Positions 1-8,626 of a stretch of DNA of 64,000 nt are shown one piece after another. The stretch lies in the NCBI RefSeq assembly GCF_004167665.1, contig NZ_SEWE01000016.1:1-64000 (forward strand), given 5' to 3'. The position numbers and the translations under genes are program-made. The DNA comes from Hymenobacter persicinus. GTDB taxonomy: Bacteria; Bacteroidota; Bacteroidia; Cytophagales; Hymenobacteraceae. The notes beneath the pieces are model-generated. The model did no database searches and was not told the origin of the DNA. It saw only the letters and a program-made list of their open reading frames with translations. Numbering within the stretch: the first letter of the stretch is position 1; each line of letters begins with the position of its first letter.

Positions 1-2
1 CC

Positions 3-824
3 CAGGGCAACGTGCTGTGGGCCCGGCGCACCGGCGGCGTCAACTACGACCGGGGGACGGCCCTGGCCGTGGATGCCGCCACGGGCAGCGTGGCCGTGGC
101 CGGTGCCGCCGACTACACCTTCGACATCAACAGCAGCCAGAGCAGCATCTACGTGGCCCGCTACAGCGACCAGGGTGTCCTGGCCTGGGAGCGGAAGATA
201 ACGCCCACCGAGCCTGACCTCTACAGCGGCTACGGCGTGGCCTTCGACAACCGCGGCGGCCTCTACATGACCGGCGACTTCCAGGGCAACGTCACGTTTG
301 GCCCCACCACGCTCACTGCCGCCGAGCAGGATATGTACGCTGTCCGTTTCGACTCGCGCGGTAATGCCGTGTGGGCCGACCGGGTAGGGGGCTCCAACAC
401 GAACTTTGGCGCCGCTATCGGTTTGGCCGTCAACACCGACCCGAGCGGCAACGCTTACTTCGCCGGGGCCGTGCTGGGTACCGTCAACTTCGGCTCTATC
501 GTGAGTCAGGGCAATAGCGTCGATATGTTCGTGGCCAAACTCAACGCCGGTGGCACCCTCACCGCCGCCCGCGGGGCCGTGGCCGAGTTGCCGCTGAGCG
601 TGTACCCGAACCCGGCGGCCGGCCGCGCCACGCTGGTGCTGCCCGCCGGTGGTGGCCGCCTTGTGCTGTCCGACGTGCTGGGGCGCCCGGTGCGGGAGCA
701 GGCCCTGCCCGCCGTGGCCGGCCCGTGCCCCGTGGAGTTGACCGGCCTTACGCCCGGCCTGTATTTGCTGCGCGCCACGCTCGGCAACGGCCAGACCGCC
801 AGCGCCCGCCTCACGGTGCGCTAA
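3..824 (+). CDS. SBBP-repeat T9SS-secreted protein, 5' end outside window
   Basis: The reading frame is open from the first bases (QGNVLWARR), so the start lies outside the window. About 190 residues show beta-propeller-like SBBP repeats, with recurring GNVLWA, D-x-x-G-N-x-Y and FGxTTLT elements. The last 75 residues are a type A T9SS sorting domain: YPNPAAG, then a GGG strand, LGRPVREQALP, LTPGLYLLRA and a terminal LTVR. This predicts export through the outer membrane by the type IX system and release or anchoring at the cell surface. The tail is nearly the same as those of the genes at 4509 and 6928, so they are recent paralogues. Ligand and function are unknown. A hairpin terminator follows. 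Confidence 0.9.
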   Translation, partial: QGNVLWARRTGGVNYDRGTALAVDAATGSVAVAGAADYTFDINSSQSSIYVARYSDQGVLAWERKITPTEPDLYSGYGVAFDNRGGLYMTGDFQGNVTFGPTTLTAAEQDMYAVRFDSRGNAVWADRVGGSNTNFGAAIGLAVNTDPSGNAYFAGAVLGTVNFGSIVSQGNSVDMFVAKLNAGGTLTAARGAVAELPLSVYPNPAAGRATLVLPAGGGRLVLSDVLGRPVREQALPAVAGPCPVELTGLTPGLYLLRATLGNGQTASARLTVR

Positions 825-854
825 GCCGCTCCTCGTCGGCTTTCTGAAAAAGCA

Positions 855-897
855 AAAAGCCAGTCCCGCTACTGAAGCGGGGCTGGCTTTTTTGTTT
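855..897 (+). terminator. Rho-independent terminator after the first T9SS gene
   Basis: A 15-bp stem (AAAGCCAGTCCCGCT pairing with AGCGGGGCTGGCTTT, one G-T pair) is followed by a T run. It lies 31 bases after the stop at 824. Confidence 0.85.
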
Positions 898-923
898 TCC
901 GGCAGTCTGAAAATAGCTCTGGG

Positions 924-1715
924 TTAGCCGATGCTGCGAATCACTCCCCCGTCTACCCGCACCGAGGCGCCGTTGGTGGCCGCCGCCAGCGGGCTGCTCA
1001 AATACGCCACCATGCTGGCAATTTCGTCGGTGGTGATAAAGCGCTGGAGCAGGGACGATGGTCGGTCGTGCTGGAAGAAGTCGTGCTCAGCCTCTTCCTT
1101 GGTTTTGCCCTCGGTGGCCAGCTTGCGGATAAACTCGTCGACACCCTCGGAGGCCGTGGGGCCGGGCAGCACCGAGTTGACCGTGACGCCGGTGCCCTTG
1201 GTGAGCTCGGCCAGGCCGCGGGCCACGCCGAGCTGGGCGGTTTTGGTGGTGCCGTAGTGAATCATTTCCTGCGGAATCTGCAGGCCCGACTCGCTCGAAA
1301 TAAACAGGATGCGGCCCCAGTTGCGGGCCAGCATCAGCGGGAAGTACTGCCGCGACAGACGCACCCCGCTCAGCACGTTCACCTCGAAAAAGTGCAGCCA
1401 GTCGGCGTCGGTGATGTCGGCAAAAGGCTTGGGCTCGAAAATGCCCACGTTGTTGACCAGAATATCAACCGTGGGCACGGCCTGCAGCAGAGCCGTTACC
1501 TGCTCCGCGCGGCCAAAATCGACGGCCACGCCGCGTACGACGGCCCCGGGCGTTTCGGCCAGAATAGTGGCCCGGGCCTCGGCCAGGCGGGCTTCGGTGC
1601 GGCCGGTGAGGATGACTTCGGCGCCCTCGGCGGCCAGGCGCCGGGCAATGGCCAGCCCGATGCCGGCCGTGGAGCCCGTGACGAGGGCCGTTTTATGCTT
1701 GAGTTGTAAATCCAT
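924..1715 (-). CDS. SDR family oxidoreductase
   Basis: This is a classical short-chain dehydrogenase/reductase of 263 residues. The cofactor motif TGSTAGIG is at residues 13-20, an NNVG motif sits near residue 90, and the catalytic set is Ser in SSESG followed by Y-G-T-T-K. The C-terminus (VRVDGGVIRSIG) is typical of the family. It is expected to be a cytosolic NAD(P)H-dependent enzyme on an alcohol or ketone; the substrate cannot be read from sequence. The start is the ATG before DLQLKHKT. The open frame extends 104 codons further upstream, but that part is low-quality sequence antisense to the leader of the ankyrin gene. It is divergent from the ankyrin gene. Confidence 0.93.
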   Translation of the reverse strand: MDLQLKHKTALVTGSTAGIGLAIARRLAAEGAEVILTGRTEARLAEARATILAETPGAVVRGVAVDFGRAEQVTALLQAVPTVDILVNNVGIFEPKPFADITDADWLHFFEVNVLSGVRLSRQYFPLMLARNWGRILFISSESGLQIPQEMIHYGTTKTAQLGVARGLAELTKGTGVTVNSVLPGPTASEGVDEFIRKLATEGKTKEEAEHDFFQHDRPSSLLQRFITTDEIASMVAYLSSPLAAATNGASVRVDGGVIRSIG

Positions 1716-1896
1716 GCGCATAGCAGTGAAAGTGGAACAGCCTAAACCCGCCGGGCGCGTTTTTGTCTGCCAGCCGGGCCAAATGCTGGCCGGTTGGGGC
1801 TGGTTAGGCAGGCCGCACCCGGATTCCGGCCATCCATTTTCCGGTCCGGCCGTACTATGGCCACTAGCCTCCTTTTCGTCCCGCACGCTTCGCCCT

Positions 1897-2391
1897 ATGT
1901 CCTTTACCTCCGCCCGCCCCGAAGACTTACTGATTGATGCCGCCCGCCGCGGCGACCTAGCCCACCTGCAGGAGCTGCTGGCCGATGGCACGCTCAACGT
2001 CGATATCCAGAACGGCAAGGGCTTCACGGCCCTGATTGTGGCTGCCTACGACGACCAGCTCGAAGCCACCCGCCTGCTGCTGGCCGCCGGCGCCAACCCC
2101 ACTGTGCAGGACGTGAGCGGCAACTCGGCCCTGATGGGCGTCTCGTTTAAGGGCTACCCCGAAATAGCCCGCCTGCTCATCGAGCACGGGGCCGACCTGA
2201 ACCAGCAAAACGGCAACGGCGGCACGGCTCTGATGTTTGCCACCCTCTTCGGCCGCCACAACATCGTGCCCATTCTGCTCGAAGCCGGCGCTGATACCAC
2301 CATCCGCGACGTGCGCGGCCTCACCGCCCGCGACCTGGCCATTCAGCAGGGCAACGAGGAAGCCCTGCGGCTTTTCGACCAGCTGAAGTAA
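1897..2391 (+). CDS. Ankyrin repeat protein
   Basis: This is a 164-residue protein made almost wholly of four to five ankyrin repeats. Diagnostic pieces are G-F-T-A-L near residue 45, GNSALMGVSFKGYPEIARLL near 75, GGTALMFATLFGRHNIVPIL near 110, and a capping GLTARDLAIQQGNEEALRLF. No signal peptide or membrane segment is seen, so it is likely a cytosolic protein-binding scaffold. The start chosen is the ATG just before SFTSARPEDLL, because the in-frame sequence upstream (from 1309) is the shadow of the divergent SDR gene. Partner unknown. Confidence 0.9.
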   Translation: MSFTSARPEDLLIDAARRGDLAHLQELLADGTLNVDIQNGKGFTALIVAAYDDQLEATRLLLAAGANPTVQDVSGNSALMGVSFKGYPEIARLLIEHGADLNQQNGNGGTALMFATLFGRHNIVPILLEAGADTTIRDVRGLTARDLAIQQGNEEALRLFDQLK

Positions 2392-2420
2392 AGGGGAGCA
2401 GCTTAGCCGCAAGCCACTAC

Positions 2421-2457
2421 CGAGTCCCGGGCTGCTACCGCAGTGGCCCGGGACTCG
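2421..2457. terminator. Hairpin between convergent genes
   Basis: A perfect 12-bp stem (CGAGTCCCGGGC with GCCCGGGACTCG) and a 13-base loop lie between the ankyrin gene and the convergent gene ending at 2482. There is no T run, so it may be a weak bidirectional terminator or a 3' end stabiliser. Confidence 0.6.
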
Positions 2458-2481
2458 CGCGTTAAGGATGGTCGGCGTTGG

Positions 2482-4119
2482 TTAGTGTCGGATGGAGATG
2501 GTGCGGGTTAGGGTCTGCGGGCCCGTTGTGATGCGCAGCACGTACAGGCCCTCCGGGAGCCCGGCCGTATTGAAGGCAACATCGACGCCGCTGGCGGGAC
2601 AGGTTGGCTTGAAATCGGCAACCTGGCGGCCCTGCGGATTATACAGCGCGGCCCGCACGGCCCCGGGATTTTCCGGCTCCGTGAGACGCAGGGTAAAGTG
2701 GGTATGGGCCGGGTTAGGGAAAGTCTGAATGCTGATGGGGTCCGCCGCGGCGTGCGACTGGCTGCCGGGGCGGCCGTAGCGCCCGAAGTAGCCCTGTTCA
2801 GCGGTGCTGGTGAGCGTAATGGCCCCGAAGCGGCAGCTGCCCTGGAAGGTGCCGGCCGTAAACACGTTGTTCTGCTCGTCCAGGGCCAGGGTGCCGCCCC
2901 GGCTGCTGCCCGGCCCGCCCACTTTCTCCATTTCCTGCACCCGCCCGTTGGCATTTAGCCGTCCTAGAAAAGCCTGGCCCGAAAGGCCGTACACCGTGTT
3001 CAAAAAGCCCGTGGCGAAGGTCTTGCGGGAGTTGGGGTCCACGGCCAGGTCCGTGATGCCGTCGGCGGTGGGAGTGCCCAGGGCGGTGGCCCAGTCCACG
3101 CTGCCGTCCGGGTCGTAGCGGGCCACGAAGCCGTCGGTTTCACCCACGCTGGTCAGGGTGCTGGATCCGAAAGCGGCCGTGCCAATAAAGTCGCCGCCCA
3201 GGTAAATGTCGCCCTGCTGGTCGAGGGCCAGGGCCCGGCCGCTGCCGTCGCCGGGCGTCGCTTGGGCCCAGCGCAGCTGGCCCTGCCGGGTGTCGAATTT
3301 GGCCAGATACAGGTTGTTGCCCGTGCCCGTAGTGCCGCTGCCCGTTACGGTGGTGCCGTCCAGCGACCAGCCCCGGAAGCTGAAGCCACTCACGTAGCAA
3401 CTGCCGTTCCTGTCCACGGCCACGCCCCCGCCCGCGCTGGAGCTAAAGCCCGGGCTCAAACCCACGAACACCCGGGCCCAGCGCAGCTGTCCCTGGCGGG
3501 TGTAGCTGGCCAGAAAGCCCTGGTTGCGGCGGGCGCCGAAGGTGAGAGTTTCGAATCGGATGTCGGAGCCGTTGGCCCGCCCGGTGAGGTAGCTGTTGCC
3601 GGCCGCATCCACGGCCACGGCGCTGCCGTTGCTGTAGCCATAAACGCCACTCTGAGTCCCGTCGGCCTGCCGCAGCCAGCGCACGGCGCCGGTGGCGCCA
3701 AACTTCACCAGCAGAATGTCGCTGCCCGAGCCGGTGGTGCGGGAAGTATACTGCTGCCCGCTGGCATCGGTAAGCGTGCCCAGGAAGCTGCCCGCCACGA
3801 AGCAGTTGCCGTCTTTGTCCACGGCCAGGCCCTGGGCGCTGACGGTGGTGGCGCCTTCGAGCTGCATCACTTGCAGCACCTGCCCGGTGGGGCGGCATTT
3901 GGCCACGTACAGGCACTGGCCGGGCCGGGCGCTGGTCAGCTGCCGGGTGCCAATCTGGGCCGAGCCGGAAAAGGTGCCGGTCAAATAGAAGTTGCCTTCG
4001 GAATCGGTGGCGACGTCGGTGGCGCTGCTGACGGTCTTGGCGAAAGTCCAGTCCGGGGATTGGGCGCCGGCGGTCAGGCCGGTCCACAGCAGCAACAGGG
4101 CGAGAAATAGTTGTTTCAT
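2482..4119 (-). CDS. SBBP-repeat T9SS-secreted protein, divergent copy
   Basis: A 545-residue protein. Residues 1-19 are a Sec signal peptide (MKQLFLALLLLWTGLTAGAQ). The body carries repeated propeller blades with motifs such as VAVDAAGNSYLTG, LALDQQGDIYLGGDF and AAFGSSTLTS. The C-terminal 80 residues form a T9SS type A sorting domain (IQTFPNPAHTHFTLRL, LYNPQGRQV, LPEGLYVLRI, ISIRH). Length and design match the neighbours at 4509 and 6928, but the tail sequence differs clearly, so this is an older or independently acquired copy and lies on the other strand. It is expected to be displayed or released outside the cell. Function unknown. Confidence 0.92.
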   Translation of the reverse strand: MKQLFLALLLLWTGLTAGAQSPDWTFAKTVSSATDVATDSEGNFYLTGTFSGSAQIGTRQLTSARPGQCLYVAKCRPTGQVLQVMQLEGATTVSAQGLAVDKDGNCFVAGSFLGTLTDASGQQYTSRTTGSGSDILLVKFGATGAVRWLRQADGTQSGVYGYSNGSAVAVDAAGNSYLTGRANGSDIRFETLTFGARRNQGFLASYTRQGQLRWARVFVGLSPGFSSSAGGGVAVDRNGSCYVSGFSFRGWSLDGTTVTGSGTTGTGNNLYLAKFDTRQGQLRWAQATPGDGSGRALALDQQGDIYLGGDFIGTAAFGSSTLTSVGETDGFVARYDPDGSVDWATALGTPTADGITDLAVDPNSRKTFATGFLNTVYGLSGQAFLGRLNANGRVQEMEKVGGPGSSRGGTLALDEQNNVFTAGTFQGSCRFGAITLTSTAEQGYFGRYGRPGSQSHAAADPISIQTFPNPAHTHFTLRLTEPENPGAVRAALYNPQGRQVADFKPTCPASGVDVAFNTAGLPEGLYVLRITTGPQTLTRTISIRH

Positions 4120-4508
4120 AGCGAAAAGCTTGGGGTGGGGGATGGTAAAAAAGCGCGTCAGTACGTCGTCACAAGTCTCCGCGGGGCTTCCTCACTGGCT
4201 GCTACTTCTCTGCGCTACCCTGGCCCCGGCTGTTTCAGCTGCCTATATCACCCTAAACATATAACTTAAATCCAGTAAATTATAAGTTAAGTTAATTTAT
4301 TTATCATCCGCATAACGGAGCTCAACGGCTACAGCTCACGGACTTAGCGGCGTTATCCGCGGACTAAGCACCGTACTCAGCCACCTGCTGCCCGCTGCCT
4401 GGGCGGTCCGGGAGTCCGGATTAACCTATACCTTTCGGCTCTACTGCCGGCGCGGTGCCGGCCAGGCTTATTCTTTACCCTTTCTTTTACCCCTTTCCAT
4501 CTCGTTTT
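4120..4508. other. Intergenic region between divergent T9SS genes
   Basis: This 389-base divergent spacer must hold promoters for both T9SS genes. Around 4255-4315 it becomes very AT-rich, unlike the rest of the region, and contains an 8-bp inverted repeat (TAACTTAA near 4262, TTAAGTTA near 4290). No gene and no exact TAnnTTTG element were seen. Confidence 0.5.
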
Positions 4509-6146
4509 ATGCGAAATTCTACCCCTTTCCGCTCCCTGCTGCCCCGCCTCGGGCTGGCGGCTCTGCTCGGCCTGACCGCTGTCGGCGCTCAGGCCCAATC
4601 GGTGCCCACCTGGGCCCGGGTGACCCGCGCCACGGCGCCCAACATGAACAGCGGCAGCAATGCCCGCCGCATTGCCGTGGCCGGCGATGGCAGCTACTTC
4701 GTGGTGGGTAGCTTCAGCGGAACTATGACCCTGGGTGCCGTTGCGCTGACGTCGGGCCCCGGCAATGGGCACGGCTACGTGGCCAAGCTTAACGCGGCCG
4801 GCACGGTGCTCTGGGCCAAGGCCCTGGAGTCCAGCTCCGGCGACATGAACATGAACGTGGCCGCCGACGCAGCCGGCAACGTGTACGTGGCGGGCTACTT
4901 CACCAACGACATCAACCTGGGCGGCAGCGCCTTTACCAGCTCCGGCACCGACTCGTTTATCGTTAAATACAACGCCCAGGGCGTGCAGCAGTGGGCCAAG
5001 CAGGCCGGGGCTTCCAACGCCTACGTGCTGGGGCTGGCCGCCGACGCGGCCGGCAACGTGACCCTGGCCGGCGACAGTGACTCCAACGTGAGCTTCGGCG
5101 GCGGGGCCGTGACGGGCAGCGGGGTGTTCGTATTCCGCTTTTCCACCACCGGCACGGTGCTGCTCGGCCGCCGCATCAGCAACGGGGGCTACGCCGAGGG
5201 AGTGGCCCTCGACGGGGCCGGCAACACCTACGTGACGGGCAGCTTCGGCGCCCAGACCGCCTTTGGCACCATCAATCTGACCAGCGCCGGCGAGTTAGAC
5301 ATCTTCGTTTGCAAGCTCGACGCGGCCGGTACCGTGCTCTGGGCCAAGCGCGACGGCTCGGTCGAGTACGACGGCGGCCAGAGTATTGCCGTGGATGCCA
5401 ACGGCAACCCACTGGTGGGTGGCTACTACGAAGACGTAGATCTGAGCCCCACGGTGGAAACCAGCAAGCTGTACGTGTCGCGCTTCACGTCTCAGGGCGT
5501 GCAGCTCTGGTCCCGGCAGCTGACCTCGTCGCTGCCCCAGTTCTTTAATGCCAGCGGCTTGGCCTACGACAACCGCGGCGGCTACTACGTGACCGGCGGC
5601 ATGGTGGGCACCGTGGCTTTCGGCAACACCACTCTCGCCAGCAGCGGCCAGAGCCTGTTTATTGCCCGCTACGACAGCCAGGGCAACGTGCTCTGGGCCG
5701 ACCGCGCCGCCAATGCCAACGCCAACAACGACGCCTCCATCGGCTTTGGCCTGGCTTCCGACGCCAGCGGCAACGTGTACCTGGCCGGGGCAGCCATCGG
5801 CAACGTCACCTTCGGCAGCATCACCACCGCCGACCCTACTCCCGGCACCGTTGTCGCGAAGCTGAATGCCGGCGGCATTGTGGCCGCAGCCCGGCCCGCC
5901 GTGGCCAGCCTCAAGCTGAGCACCTTCCCCAACCCCGCCGCGGGCCAGACCACCCTGGTGCTGCCCGTGGGTGGCGGCCAGCTGAGCGTGTTCGACGCCC
6001 TGGGCCGGCTGGTGCGGGAGCAGGCGCTGCCCGCCGTGGCCGGCAACGCCCCGGTTTCGCTGGCCGGCCTAGCTCCGGGCCTCTACCAGCTGCGCGCCAC
6101 GCTCGGCAACGGCCAGCTGGCCACCGCCCCGCTGACGGTGCGCTAA
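4509..6146 (+). CDS. SBBP-repeat T9SS-secreted protein
   Basis: A 545-residue secreted protein. The signal peptide ends near residue 30 (LGLTAVGAQAQ). Propeller-type repeats follow, with blades built on GTVLWAK, VAADAAGNVYVAGYF, FTSSGTDSFIVKYNAQG and LAYDNRGGYYVTGG. The final 75 residues are a T9SS sorting domain (FPNPAAGQTTLVLP, GGGQLSVFDALGRLVREQ, LAPGLYQLRATLGNG, LTVR). The ATG chosen puts the signal peptide at the N-terminus; an in-frame ATG at 4455 would bury it. It is closely related to the genes at 3-824 and 6928-8550, pointing to local duplication. A strong terminator follows. Binding target unknown. Confidence 0.93.
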   Translation: MRNSTPFRSLLPRLGLAALLGLTAVGAQAQSVPTWARVTRATAPNMNSGSNARRIAVAGDGSYFVVGSFSGTMTLGAVALTSGPGNGHGYVAKLNAAGTVLWAKALESSSGDMNMNVAADAAGNVYVAGYFTNDINLGGSAFTSSGTDSFIVKYNAQGVQQWAKQAGASNAYVLGLAADAAGNVTLAGDSDSNVSFGGGAVTGSGVFVFRFSTTGTVLLGRRISNGGYAEGVALDGAGNTYVTGSFGAQTAFGTINLTSAGELDIFVCKLDAAGTVLWAKRDGSVEYDGGQSIAVDANGNPLVGGYYEDVDLSPTVETSKLYVSRFTSQGVQLWSRQLTSSLPQFFNASGLAYDNRGGYYVTGGMVGTVAFGNTTLASSGQSLFIARYDSQGNVLWADRAANANANNDASIGFGLASDASGNVYLAGAAIGNVTFGSITTADPTPGTVVAKLNAGGIVAAARPAVASLKLSTFPNPAAGQTTLVLPVGGGQLSVFDALGRLVREQALPAVAGNAPVSLAGLAPGLYQLRATLGNGQLATAPLTVR

Positions 6147-6180
6147 GCCCGCGGGCCCCGCGCCCAAACTCACTTCCAGC

Positions 6181-6217
6181 AATGGCCCGGCAGTTTGTCC
6201 GGGCCATTCTTTTTTTT
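6181..6217 (+). terminator. Rho-independent terminator
   Basis: A perfect 10-bp stem (AATGGCCCGG with CCGGGCCATT), an 8-base loop and a run of eight T, 34 bases after the stop at 6146. Confidence 0.92.
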
Positions 6218-6324
6218 CCGGGCGGGGCGGCGGTTCTGAACCCGGGGCCGGCCAGGGCGGGGCTGCCATCCAAATCGGGGGAGCTGCGTAGAACCGGCAT
6301 CTTTCAACTCCAACCCCGACCCTG

Positions 6325-6729
6325 ATGAACGACACCTTTTCCCGCTGTTCGCCCTACGTCTACGCCCTGCTGCGCATCGTTGTGGGGGTGCTGTTTGCCA
6401 TGCACGGCAGCCAGAAGCTGCTCGGCATCCCCGGCGACAAGCCCCCGATGGAGCTGGCCTCCCTGATGGGCGTGGCGGGCATCATCGAGCTGGTGGGCGG
6501 CCTGCTGATTGCCGTGGGGCTGCTGACCCGCCTTGCGGCCTTCCTGTGCAGCGGCACGATGGCCGTGGCGTACTTCATGGCCCACGCGCCCCAGCACGCG
6601 CTGCCCATCATCAACCAGGGCGAGCTGGCGGTGGTCTACTGCTTCGTGTTTCTCTACATCTGGGCCCACGGCCCCGGCATCTGGAGCATCGACAGCCTGA
6701 TTCGTCGGCCCGACCCGGTGGTGCGCTGA
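6325..6729 (+). CDS. DoxX family membrane protein
   Basis: A 134-residue integral membrane protein with four hydrophobic helices. The DoxX signature is in helix 1 (LLRIVVGVLFAMHGSQKLLG); helix 2 is ELVGGLLIAVGLLTRLAAF, helix 3 AVAYFMAHAPQHALP and helix 4 AVVYCFVFLYIWAHGPG, ending with the usual short polar tail (W-S-I-D-S-L-I-R). Members are inner-membrane proteins linked to redox and thiol stress in other bacteria, though the biochemical role is not settled. It stands alone among the T9SS cargo genes, with terminators on both sides, so it is probably monocistronic. Confidence 0.92.
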   Translation: MNDTFSRCSPYVYALLRIVVGVLFAMHGSQKLLGIPGDKPPMELASLMGVAGIIELVGGLLIAVGLLTRLAAFLCSGTMAVAYFMAHAPQHALPIINQGELAVVYCFVFLYIWAHGPGIWSIDSLIRRPDPVVR

Positions 6730-6759
6730 GGTAGCGCCCGCGGCCTGTGCACCAAGTCC

Positions 6760-6806
6760 TATAGCAGACTGCCCCGTGCCTATTCCGGTCGGGGCAGTCT
6801 ACTATA
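6760..6806 (+). terminator. Hairpin after the DoxX gene
   Basis: A 17-bp stem with one mismatch, core AGACTGCCCCG with CGGGGCAGTCT, 30 bases after the stop. There is no clear T run, so termination is likely but not certain. Confidence 0.65.
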
Positions 6807-6927
6807 GGGGTATGCAGGAAGCGCTAACCCGGAGCCGGCCGCCTTAATCCTTGGGCTACCAGTAAGATGCTTCGCGCTTATTGCCTATTTTCAGGACCTC
6901 ACTCACGTTATTCACTTCCTTTCCTCT

Positions 6928-8550
6928 ATGAACAACTCTACCCGTATTCATCTGTTACCCCGTCTGGCCTTGCTCGGCTTGCTCGGATTTGCTTCCGTGG
7001 CTGCTCAGGCACAGACAGCCCCTACCTGGGCCAGTGTCCAGCGCATCAGTGGTGATAGTCCTAGTAGCGGCAGCGGCACCTACAAAGTAGCCGTAGCCCC
7101 CGATGGCAGTCAGTACGTGACGGGCCACTTCGAAGGCGGCATCACCTTCGGCTCTATTTCCCTCACGGAGGGTGGCGGCAGCGGCCACATCTACCTGGCT
7201 AAGTACAGCGCCGCCGGTGCCGTGCTGTGGGCCACCAAGATAGATGCTAGCTCTAGTGACTTGTTCAGCAACGTGGCTGTTGATGCTGCCGGCAACGCCT
7301 ACCTAGCCGGCTATTTTGCCGGCTCTCTGCAAGTGGGCACCACCGCCCTGACCAGCAGCGGCAATGATGCCTACGTGGCAAAATATAACGCCCAGGGCGT
7401 GGTGCAGTGGGTCCGGCAGGGCGGCACGGCCGGCACCTTTGTGCAAGGGGTGGCCGTCGATGCCAGCGGCAACGTAACCCTGGCCGGTGACTGCGTCAGC
7501 GCCGTGAGCTTCGGCGGGCCTGGCCTGGCCGGCAACGGACCCTTCTTAGTGAAGCTTTCCAGTACCGGAACGGCCCAGGCACCCAAGCGGATCGGGAGCC
7601 GCGGTTTCGTAAATGAGATGACACTCGACGGAGCTGGCAACGCGTATGTGGTGGGCACTTTCAGTGGCACGGCCCAGTTTGGCGCTACCTCGCTCACCAG
7701 CGCCGGTACCCTGGACCTGTTCCTGGCCAAGCTCGACCCGGCTGGCAACGTGCTGTGGACCCAGCGCGACGGCGGGGCCAACGAGGATAATGCCCTCGAT
7801 GTCGCCGTCGATGGCAATGGCAACCCGATGGTTGCGGGCTACTATGACGGGCAGGGTACCACCAGCTTCACCAGCAAGATCTACGTGGCCCGCTTCTCCA
7901 ACCAGGGCACGCGGCTCTGGTCGCGGCAGTTGGGCGCAACCACGCCTGATGAGGACGTGGCCAACTCCGTGACCTACGACGGGCGCGGGGGGTATTACAT
8001 CACGGGCAGCTTCGCCAGCCCCATCGTGTTTGGCACCACTACGCTCACCACCCAGAGCCAGGACGTGTACGTAGTGCGCTACGACAGCCAGGGCAACGTA
8101 CTCTGGGCCGGGCAGTCGACCAGCTCTGGTGGGAATGCCGCCGGCGGCCTGGGCCTCGCCGCCGATGGGGCCGGCAACGTGTACGTAGGTGGTGGCATGT
8201 TTGGCACCGTCACCTTCGGCACGCAAGTTTCCGCCGGCACTACCAGCAGCTCGTTCCTGGCTAAGCTCACGCCCGGCGGCATCGTGGCGGCCACGCGGCC
8301 GGCCCTGGCCCGGGTAAACCTGGCAGCCTTCCCTAACCCGGCCGCGGGCCTCACCACGCTGAACCTGCCCGCGGGTGGTGGCCACTTGGCCGTGGTAGAC
8401 GCCTTAGGTCGCACCGTGCGCGAGCAAGCCCTGCCGACTGCAGCCGGGGCCTGCCCCGTGTCGGTAGCCGGCCTCACGCCGGGGCTTTACCAGTTGCGCG
8501 CCACCTTCGCCAACGGCACTGTGGGCACCGCTGCGCTGACGGTACGCTAA
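6928..8550 (+). CDS. SBBP-repeat T9SS-secreted protein
   Basis: A 540-residue paralogue of the gene at 4509. The signal peptide ends at LLGFASVAAQAQ (near residue 29). Propeller-type blades carry motifs such as VAVDAAGNAYLAGYF, FGATSLTSAGTLDLFLAKLD and VTYDGRGGYYITGSF. The T9SS tail reads FPNPAAGLTTLNLP, GGGHLAVVDALGRTVREQ, LTPGLYQLRATFANG and LTVR. Its codon use is a little less GC-biased than its sister's. The start was picked to place the signal peptide first. It should be exported by the type IX system; ligand or activity is unknown. A bidirectional terminator separates it from the convergent membrane-protein gene. Confidence 0.93.
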   Translation: MNNSTRIHLLPRLALLGLLGFASVAAQAQTAPTWASVQRISGDSPSSGSGTYKVAVAPDGSQYVTGHFEGGITFGSISLTEGGGSGHIYLAKYSAAGAVLWATKIDASSSDLFSNVAVDAAGNAYLAGYFAGSLQVGTTALTSSGNDAYVAKYNAQGVVQWVRQGGTAGTFVQGVAVDASGNVTLAGDCVSAVSFGGPGLAGNGPFLVKLSSTGTAQAPKRIGSRGFVNEMTLDGAGNAYVVGTFSGTAQFGATSLTSAGTLDLFLAKLDPAGNVLWTQRDGGANEDNALDVAVDGNGNPMVAGYYDGQGTTSFTSKIYVARFSNQGTRLWSRQLGATTPDEDVANSVTYDGRGGYYITGSFASPIVFGTTTLTTQSQDVYVVRYDSQGNVLWAGQSTSSGGNAAGGLGLAADGAGNVYVGGGMFGTVTFGTQVSAGTTSSSFLAKLTPGGIVAATRPALARVNLAAFPNPAAGLTTLNLPAGGGHLAVVDALGRTVREQALPTAAGACPVSVAGLTPGLYQLRATFANGTVGTAALTVR

Positions 8551-8568
8551 GAAGTCCGACGTACATTA

Positions 8569-8609
8569 AAACAAGCAAGGCCCGGCAACATGCCGGGCCT
8601 TGCTTGTTT
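8569..8609. terminator. Bidirectional terminator between convergent genes
   Basis: A perfect 19-bp stem (core AAGCAAGGCCCGGCA with TGCCGGGCCTTGCTT) around a 3-base loop. It sits between stops at 8550 (+) and 8627 (-) and can serve both. Confidence 0.9.
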
Positions 8610-8626
8610 AGACGGGTAATGGCGCT

